Shown in pieces: positions 58,268 through 64,000 of a stretch of 64,000 bases of DNA; position 1 is the stretch's first letter; every line of letters starts with the position of its first letter. The DNA is taken from NCBI RefSeq assembly GCF_013385635.1, contig NZ_JACAPR010000010.1:620001-684000 (forward strand), given 5' to 3'. The stretch is from Pseudomonas gingeri (GTDB lineage: Bacteria > Pseudomonadota > Gammaproteobacteria > Pseudomonadales > Pseudomonadaceae). The notes below the pieces were generated by a model, which saw only the letters and a program-made list of their open reading frames with translations, was not told the origin of the DNA and did no database searches. The translations under genes and the position numbers were made by a program.

Positions 58268-59029
58268 TCAACGGAGGTTGCGCCAGCGCAGCAGGTGGCG
58301 GCTCAGAAGGGTAAACAACAGGGTCATCAGATAGCCGAGCAAGCCGATGCACAGCACGCTGAGCACGATCACTTCCATGCGCGAGCCGGCCTCGGCGTTC
58401 ATCATCAGGTTGCCCAGGCCCGCCCCTGAGGACAGGAACAGCTCACTGCCGATGGCGGTCACCCAGGCAAAGGCCAGGGCCTGCAACACCCCGGTGGCGA
58501 TGCTCGGCAATGCCGCGGGCAACAGCACCCGGGTGAACTGCTGCTGCGGGGTCAACACCAGCACCTGGCCGACTTCGCGGTAGCGCCGCTCGACATGACT
58601 GAAGCCCTGGTAGGTGTTGAGCACCATCGGATAAAACGCCGCGAGGGTGACGATCAGCACTTTGGAAAACTCGCCATTGCCGAACCACATGGCAATCAGG
58701 GGAATCCAGCCGAGCATCGGTACCTGGCGAATCGAGTGGAACAGTGGCCCGATCAGGCGGTTGGCGACGGTGGAAAGCGCCATCGCCACCCCCAGCGTCA
58801 CACCGAGCAGAATGCCCAGCAGCAGGCCGCTGCTGGTGCGTGCCAGGCTCGCCAGGAGGTTGACCAGCAGTTCGCCGTTACCCAGCATTTCGAGCAGCGC
58901 CGAACCGATCGCCGAGAGCGGCACAAACGCATAGGCGCCGGCGGCGTCCTGGCGCGAGGCGTATTCCCACGCCAGGATCAGCAGCAGGGGCAGCAACCCT
59001 CCACGGGCTTTTTTCAGTAGAGACAACAT
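58268..59029 (-). CDS. ABC importer permease (SsuC/TauC type)
   Basis: A 253-residue inner-membrane protein with about six helices and the binding-protein-dependent transport domain; the coupling motif is near YREVGQVLVLTPQQQFTRVLLPAALPSI. It is 11 bp upstream of the ATPase gene and 8 bp downstream of the second permease gene. Two different permeases suggest a heterodimeric channel. Confidence 0.92.
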   Translation of the reverse strand: MLSLLKKARGGLLPLLLILAWEYASRQDAAGAYAFVPLSAIGSALLEMLGNGELLVNLLASLARTSSGLLLGILLGVTLGVAMALSTVANRLIGPLFHSIRQVPMLGWIPLIAMWFGNGEFSKVLIVTLAAFYPMVLNTYQGFSHVERRYREVGQVLVLTPQQQFTRVLLPAALPSIATGVLQALAFAWVTAIGSELFLSSGAGLGNLMMNAEAGSRMEVIVLSVLCIGLLGYLMTLLFTLLSRHLLRWRNLR

Positions 59030-59037
59030 GAGGGCTC

Positions 59038-59799
59038 CTAGCGGGTCTGCCAGCGGAAGAGGTGCTGTTCAAGACGGCGAAAGGCATGGTCGAGGGCAAA
59101 ACCAATCACCCCGGTGACCACCACACCCACCATCACGACATCGATGCGCAGCATCTGCCGGGCCATTTCAATCATCTGGCCCAGGCCGCTGTCGGCCGCC
59201 AGCAGCTCCGTGGCCACCAGCACCACCCAGGCACGGGTCAGGCTGATGCGAAAGCCGGTGATGATCGGCGGCGCGGCGGCGGGCAGGGCCACCAGGCGCA
59301 CAAAGGTCGGCCAGCGCAGGCGGTAGACGTCGGCCACTTCGAAATAACTGCGCGGGATGCCGCGCACCCCCTCGCCGGCCGCCAGGGCCACCGGGAAAAA
59401 CGCGGTCTTGGCGACGATGATGATCTTGAAGGTTTCATCGATACCGAACAGCAGTACAAACATCGGGATCAGGGCGATGCTGGGGATCTGGCGCAACGTG
59501 TGAAACAGCGGCCCGCAATACACCTCGACATTCTTCGACAAGGCCATCAGCACGCCGAAGGCCAGGCCGCATAGCGAACCGATGCCAAAACCCAGGCCGA
59601 GGCGCGACAGGCTGTTGCCCAGGTGCTCCGGCAGTTCGCCGCTGGCGAGCAATTCCCCGAAGGTCTGCAGCACCTGGGCGGGCGGTACCAGCAGGTTGCG
59701 TGGGAAGATCCCCAGGTGGGCGACCAGGGCCCAGGCAGCCAGCAGGGCCAGGGGCGAGATAAGCCAGGATAGGGCGGTCAACGATTGATGGGCGCGCAT
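59038..59799 (-). CDS. ABC importer permease (SsuC/TauC type)
   Basis: A 253-residue permease similar to the one at 58268 (coupling motif near SYFEVADVYRLRWPTFVRLVALPAAAPPI). MRAHQSL at 59799 is taken as start, because the frame upstream to 60090 covers REP-like sequence and the 3' end of the receptor gene. The pair plus the ATPase at 57468 form the inner-membrane importer downstream of two TonB-dependent receptors. Confidence 0.92.
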   Translation of the reverse strand: MRAHQSLTALSWLISPLALLAAWALVAHLGIFPRNLLVPPAQVLQTFGELLASGELPEHLGNSLSRLGLGFGIGSLCGLAFGVLMALSKNVEVYCGPLFHTLRQIPSIALIPMFVLLFGIDETFKIIIVAKTAFFPVALAAGEGVRGIPRSYFEVADVYRLRWPTFVRLVALPAAAPPIITGFRISLTRAWVVLVATELLAADSGLGQMIEMARQMLRIDVVMVGVVVTGVIGFALDHAFRRLEQHLFRWQTR

Positions 59800-59883
59800 G
59801 GCAGGTCTTATTCGGCGAAGTACCCCGGGGCTATCGCAAGACATGTGCCATATGACCCCGGGACCACGCCAACCCTTGCCCAT

Positions 59884-59934
59884 GCCCGGCTTGCCGGCGA
59901 TAAGGCAGTGGCCGCTATCACCGGCAATCCGGGG
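59884..59934. repeat. Degenerate REP doublet
   Basis: CCCGGCTTGCCGGCGAT and ATCACCGGCAATCCGGGG in inverted order, between the receptor and permease genes. Confidence 0.6.
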
Positions 59935-59992
59935 TCCCATGGGGGAATTGGTGGTCAGGTGCTGCTGGAGCAGCACCCATTCAGCAGTCGCT

Positions 59993-62458
59993 TCAGAAGT
60001 CGTAGCTGATGCTGGTGTAGTAGAACGCGCCCTGGGCACCTTCCGGGCTGGTGATCGAGTACTTCGGTACGCCATACAGCTGCGCGCCATCGGCCTTGTC
60101 CGGATGGGTGTCGAACAGGTTGATCGCGCCCACCGAGACCTTCACGCCTTTGTGAAAGGTGTAGGACAGATCCACGTCGGTTACCCATTGCGGGCTGAAG
60201 GTCTGGTCCAGGTTGGGATTGGTGGCGTTGAGGCTTTTCCATTCGCCGTAGCGGCGCTGGGCGATATTGACGCCCCAGTTTTCATACAGCCAGTTGGCGC
60301 TCAGGGTCAGCTTGGTGTCCGGGGTGCCGTCTTCGATCAGCCCCTGGGTGTTGCGCCCGACAATCTGCGAACCCTTGATACTTCCGACATCGCGCAAGCC
60401 GGTAATGGTGGTGTTGGTCTTGGCAAAGCCGCTGCTCAGGTTCAGGCGGCCCCATTGCTGCAAGTCCCACTGGTAATTGCCGGTCAGCTCGATGCCGTCG
60501 GTGCGGGTGTCGGCGACGTTGGTGTAGAACGCCGCGCTCTGGATGTTGGCGTAGGGCGTGCCGGCGAAGATCGGCGTGACCACGCTGGCGGGCAACTGGT
60601 CGGAGAGGGTGATGCGGTTGTCGATGTTGATGCGGTAGGCGTCCACCGTCACCGAGGCATTGTCCACCGGGCGCCACACCAGGCCCAGGGAGTAGTTGGT
60701 CGACTCTTCGGGCTTGAGCGCCTTGCCACCGAGTGCCTGGGCTTCCGGGCTGTTGGCGCGCAACGTACGCTGCTGCACCTCGACGTAGTTGCCGCTGCCT
60801 GGCGGTTGTTCCACTACCTGCACACTGAACGACGACATGCCGCTCTGTACCAGCGACGGCGCGCGATAACCGGTGCTGGCCGTGGCGCGCGCGGCGATCT
60901 GCGGGGTAAAGTCATAGCGCAGCGACAGCTTGCCGTTGGTGGTGTCGCCAAAGTCCGAATAGTGTTCGGTACGCACCGCGACGCCGGCCTGGAATTTCTC
61001 GGTGATCTGGCCTTCGACGTCGATGTAGGCGCCCAGCACCTTGCGGTCCAGCGACGCTGCATCGACCTGGGTGATACCTGAGTAGTACCCGGGAATCCGC
61101 CGCCCGGTAATCGGGTCGACGGTATTGAACAGCGGCCCGTTCTGCCAGCCGGCGGCTTCGCCCGCGCTCAGTTGGTAGTTCTCCTTGCGCCAGGCCAGGC
61201 CCGCCGACAGGGTCAGCGGCTTGAACAGCAGGTCGGTGGGGAAGTCGCGTACCCAGTCCAGGGTCAGGTTGGTCTGGTCGTTTTCGCGTTCGCCGGTATA
61301 GATCTTCGACGGGCTGTCGACGCCGTAGCTGGGGTTGATCGCATTGCGGTCGGTGGATTTGAGCGTGTTGTCGCCGTGGTTCAGCGCCAGGTCGAACTTG
61401 CCCAGTCGTTCGTTCTCGAAGCGCAGGCCGCCGGTGACGGCATAGTCTTCCAGGCCGTAGCGGGTGATCGGCAGGCGGCCGTCCGGGTAGCGTTGCAACG
61501 CGGTACTGCCGTAGTTGTTGCGCAAGGCCGTGGGCGGGTCGAAGAAGCCTTCGGCGTCGGTGTTCTTGTGGGAGTAGGTGGCGAACCCGTAGGCGGTCAG
61601 GCTTTCGCCGACCCCGATCTCGCTGTTGGCCACGAAATTGTACTGGTCCGAGATATTGCCCGAACCCCAACGCCAGGTGCGGTAGCGGTTGTTCTGCTCG
61701 CGAGGCGTGTTGACGCTGGTATCGCCGGGGTAAAAGATCCGGTTGTCGGGGTTGGTGTCACTGGCGGGGTCCTGGCTGCCGGCGTCGAAACTCAAGGTGA
61801 GGAAACCGTCGTTGGGCAGCGTGAAACCTTTCCAGCCGCTGAGCTTGCGCTGGATGCCGTCGCCCTTGTCGTAGCCGCCGTAACGATAACCCAGGTTGCC
61901 GCCGTCATCGTTTTCCTTGAGCACGATGTTGATCACCCCGGCAATCGCATCGGAGCCGTATTGGGCGGCGGCACCATCGCGCAGGATCTCCACGCGCTGG
62001 ATCGCGCTCAGCGGGATCAGACTCAAGTCCACCGCTGCCGCGCCACGACCATTGACCAGGCTCTGGCGGGTGATGTTGGCGCTGCTGTGGCGGCGCTTGC
62101 CGTTGACCAGCACCAGCACCTGGTCCGAGGCCAGGCCGCGCAGCGATGCCCCCTGGGCGATGGAGCCGGCAAACGCACCTTGCGGCGACTGCGGGAAGTT
62201 GAACGATGGCGACAAGGCGGTCAGGGCGCCGGACAGGTCGGTGGCACCGGTCTGCTGCAACTGCTCGCCGGACAGTACATCCACCGGTGCCGCGCTTTGC
62301 AGGGCGGTCAGGTCGCTGCGCCGTGTGCCGAGCACCACCACGGTATCCAGGTGATCGTTTTTCGCGGTGGGCTGGTTGTCATCTGCGGCAAATACAGGCA
62401 CGGCAAGGCTGCCCATGACCAGCGCGATGGCGCCGGCCAACGGAGTACGTCGGAACAT
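59993..62458 (-). CDS. TonB-dependent outer-membrane receptor
   Basis: An 821-residue receptor with a signal peptide (MFRRTPLAGAIALVMGSLAV, cleavage about residue 24), a plug domain (DTVVVLGTRRSDLTALQSAAPVDVLSG as TonB-box region, INIVLKENDDGGNLGYRYGG), and a 22-strand barrel ending in FYYTSISYDF with the terminal Phe. Its upstream gene, another receptor, lies 150 bp away on the same strand, and the ABC genes follow downstream. It probably brings a sulfur- or nitrogen-containing ligand across the outer membrane. No siderophore-type signal-transduction N-terminal extension is present. Confidence 0.94.
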   Translation of the reverse strand: MFRRTPLAGAIALVMGSLAVPVFAADDNQPTAKNDHLDTVVVLGTRRSDLTALQSAAPVDVLSGEQLQQTGATDLSGALTALSPSFNFPQSPQGAFAGSIAQGASLRGLASDQVLVLVNGKRRHSSANITRQSLVNGRGAAAVDLSLIPLSAIQRVEILRDGAAAQYGSDAIAGVINIVLKENDDGGNLGYRYGGYDKGDGIQRKLSGWKGFTLPNDGFLTLSFDAGSQDPASDTNPDNRIFYPGDTSVNTPREQNNRYRTWRWGSGNISDQYNFVANSEIGVGESLTAYGFATYSHKNTDAEGFFDPPTALRNNYGSTALQRYPDGRLPITRYGLEDYAVTGGLRFENERLGKFDLALNHGDNTLKSTDRNAINPSYGVDSPSKIYTGERENDQTNLTLDWVRDFPTDLLFKPLTLSAGLAWRKENYQLSAGEAAGWQNGPLFNTVDPITGRRIPGYYSGITQVDAASLDRKVLGAYIDVEGQITEKFQAGVAVRTEHYSDFGDTTNGKLSLRYDFTPQIAARATASTGYRAPSLVQSGMSSFSVQVVEQPPGSGNYVEVQQRTLRANSPEAQALGGKALKPEESTNYSLGLVWRPVDNASVTVDAYRINIDNRITLSDQLPASVVTPIFAGTPYANIQSAAFYTNVADTRTDGIELTGNYQWDLQQWGRLNLSSGFAKTNTTITGLRDVGSIKGSQIVGRNTQGLIEDGTPDTKLTLSANWLYENWGVNIAQRRYGEWKSLNATNPNLDQTFSPQWVTDVDLSYTFHKGVKVSVGAINLFDTHPDKADGAQLYGVPKYSITSPEGAQGAFYYTSISYDF

Positions 62459-62489
62459 AAAAGAGGTCCTTTCAGGAAATTACCCACCT

Positions 62490-62581
62490 TGTAGGAGCCC
62501 GGCTTGTGTGGGAGCGGGCTTGCCCGCGAAGCTTTTAGCGGCCTCAAGGGCCCTGTCGCCGGCAAGTCGGGCTCCTGCAAG
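62490..62581. repeat. REP cluster between the two receptor genes
   Basis: TTGTAGGAGCCCGGCTTG, GTGGGAGCGGGCTTGCCCGCGAAG, then inverted GCCGGCAAGTCGGGCTCC...: two types of REP interleaved. Confidence 0.8.
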
Positions 62582-62607
62582 GTGAGGTGGCGTTGTTTGT
62601 GGTGGGG

Positions 62608-64000
62608 TCAGAAGCGACTGGTCACGCTCAGGCCCACGGTGCGCGGGTCGCCATAGGTGATCACGTATTGGCCCAGGCCACCGTTCGGCCTGCCATGGAC
62701 CTGGTAGCGGCGGTCGGTGAGGTTGTTGACGAAGCCGGTGACGCTGAGTTTTTCGTCGGTGCTGTACCAGGTCAGGCGGCTGTTGGCCAAGGTGTAGTGA
62801 GGCTGGCTCAGGTCCTTGTCGGCACTGCTCTGGCGGTCGGCGAGGAAGTACTCCTTGTCGCGAAAGCTCACGTCGGCCCCGGCCACCAGCTTGCCGCCGA
62901 TTTCCAGCGGGATGGTGTAGTCGCCGCCGAGGGACACCACGTTGCGCGGCGAACGCACGAAGCTGTTGCCGCTGTAGTCACCGGTGACCGCACCGGTGTT
63001 GGGGTTGGTGTTCTTGAAATCGGTGTATTCGGTGTCGAGGAAGGAAACCGCCGCGCGCAGGTGCAGGTAGTCGGTGGGCTGGCCTTCCAGCTCCAGCTCG
63101 GCGCCCTTGACCTTGCCCTTGGCGCCGTTGGTCAGCGCGGTGGTCAGCACGCCGTTGTTGACCGTGAGCAGGTTCACCTGAATATCCGAATAGTCGTAGT
63201 AGAAGATGTTCGCGTTGGCCGTGAGGCGACGGTTGAACCACTCGGACTTCACGCCGAACTCGTAGGCGTCGAGTTGTTCCGGGTCCACCGTGGTCAACTG
63301 CGACAGGCTGGTCGACAGCCCGGTGTTGAAGCCGCCGGAACGGAAGCCATGGGCGTAGCGCAAGAACACTCGCACATTGTCGTTGATGCGGTATTCCGGG
63401 GTCAGGTCGTAGGTCCAGGCTTCCCAGGTCTTGTCTTCCTGGCGAGTGCCGTTGGTGCCGACACCGGCCAGGGGAATCAGCGGGCCGTTGGCGGTGGCAC
63501 GGGTCAGCTGGGTAAGGCTGAGGTCGATATCTTTCTTTTCCTGGGTCCAGCGCAGGCCGCCGGTGACGCTGAAATTGTCGGTGAAGTCGTAGGTCAGGTT
63601 GCCGAACAGCGCATAGCTGTCGGTCTTGTGGTCGTAGCTCAGGTCACGAAAATCGGTGGCGCCGTTGACCTGGTTGGAGCCGGTGCCGTTGGGTGTCGGC
63701 CCGGGGGCGATGAACCGTCCGGCGCTGCTGTCCAGATCCTCGTGGAAATAGTGCGCACCAGCCAGCCAGCGCAGGGTTTCCTGCTGGGGCGAGGCCAGGC
63801 GGATTTCCTGGGAGTACTGGGTGTATTTGTTGTCGGCGGTGGCGGTGCCGTTGACCTCGTATGGCGTGTAGTCGGCGTCGCTGCTGGACTGGCCGCGAAT
63901 GTAGTCATAGGCGCTGATGGACGTCAGGGTGTAGTCGCCCAGGTGCCAGTTGAGGGTCAGTGAGGTGCCGTCGTGGTTGAGCTTGGAATCGTCATCGACG
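62608..64000 (-). CDS. TonB-dependent receptor, C-terminal part (runs off window)
   Basis: At least 463 residues of a TonB-dependent receptor barrel, open to the right end of the window with no stop, so the start and plug domain lie beyond 64000. Visible barrel stretches are LTPEYRINDNVRVFLRYAHGFRSGGF, LRAAVSFLDTEYTD, YHFH-like loops, and the C terminus ...GDPRTVGLSVTSRF with the terminal Phe. GFRSGGFN is typical of receptors for non-siderophore ligands as well as siderophores. It is upstream of the second receptor and the ABC genes, in the same direction. Confidence 0.93.
   Translation of the reverse strand, partial: VDDDSKLNHDGTSLTLNWHLGDYTLTSISAYDYIRGQSSSDADYTPYEVNGTATADNKYTQYSQEIRLASPQQETLRWLAGAHYFHEDLDSSAGRFIAPGPTPNGTGSNQVNGATDFRDLSYDHKTDSYALFGNLTYDFTDNFSVTGGLRWTQEKKDIDLSLTQLTRATANGPLIPLAGVGTNGTRQEDKTWEAWTYDLTPEYRINDNVRVFLRYAHGFRSGGFNTGLSTSLSQLTTVDPEQLDAYEFGVKSEWFNRRLTANANIFYYDYSDIQVNLLTVNNGVLTTALTNGAKGKVKGAELELEGQPTDYLHLRAAVSFLDTEYTDFKNTNPNTGAVTGDYSGNSFVRSPRNVVSLGGDYTIPLEIGGKLVAGADVSFRDKEYFLADRQSSADKDLSQPHYTLANSRLTWYSTDEKLSVTGFVNNLTDRRYQVHGRPNGGLGQYVITYGDPRTVGLSVTSRF

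Overview
The window is a high-GC gammaproteobacterial chromosome segment. It is almost certainly from a Pseudomonas of the fluorescens complex. The reasons are a gacA-uvrC-pgsA-tRNA-Gly block with a TTG-started gacA, about ten Pseudomonas-type REP doublets between genes, an unusually large share of LysR regulators, Crc/Hfq-like A-rich motifs before catabolic genes, and a 3-hydroxybutyrate operon arranged as in P. aeruginosa.

Layout. 1-8.6 kb: the 5' end of topB behind a LexA-box-like palindrome, two LysR regulators, a YcaC-type hydrolase, a small ABM-domain membrane protein, a glycine-zipper protein, a 0.7 kb gene-free stretch with two intrinsic terminators, a hybrid histidine kinase, and a divergent TetR/LOG-protein pair. 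8.9-12.9 kb: an orphan formaldehyde-activating-enzyme homologue (Fae) coupled to an aldo/keto reductase and an aldehyde dehydrogenase, followed by a LysR regulator. 13.2-24.6 kb: a minus-strand catabolic island. It encodes a non-haem iron oxygenase of the HalD/BesD halogenase type (but with a hydroxylase-like HxD motif), a DddP-like M24 enzyme, a Tat-signal solute-binding protein, two permeases, a fused double ATPase and an outer-membrane porin. A divergent LysR gene and an MFS gene flank it. 25-32 kb: LysR, aldehyde dehydrogenase, MFS, enolase-superfamily dehydratase and GMC oxidoreductase.

32-36 kb: Lrp/AsnC regulator with a CtlX-type amidinohydrolase, a delta-60-repeat protein and an unknown membrane protein. 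36-42 kb: acetoacetyl-CoA synthetase, 3-hydroxybutyrate dehydrogenase, GntP permease and a sigma-54 activator, with a good -24/-12 promoter. 42-47.8 kb: yejABEF-like peptide importer. 47.9-51.3 kb: parvulin, DAHP synthase behind an aromatic-codon attenuator leader, nitrilase-family amidase and GNAT acetyltransferase. 51.4-55.4 kb: a phage-type gp16/repressor pair, gacA, uvrC, pgsA and tRNA-Gly(GCC). 55.8-57.3 kb: DJ-1/PfpI protein and TetR with matching operators. 57.5-64 kb: an SsuBC/TauBC-type ABC transporter and two TonB-dependent receptors, the second running off the window.

The strongest candidate for something undescribed is the 13-31 kb region. A near-identical 52-nt cis element (46/52 identical, containing a TGAA-N11-TTCA dyad) precedes both the ABC/porin operon (19834-19885, minus) and the aldehyde-dehydrogenase operon (26076-26127, plus). 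This links the two operons into one regulon, probably under the GcvA-like LysR at 24978. The substrate is unknown. The most complete regulatory device is the DAHP synthase attenuator at 49711-49919.
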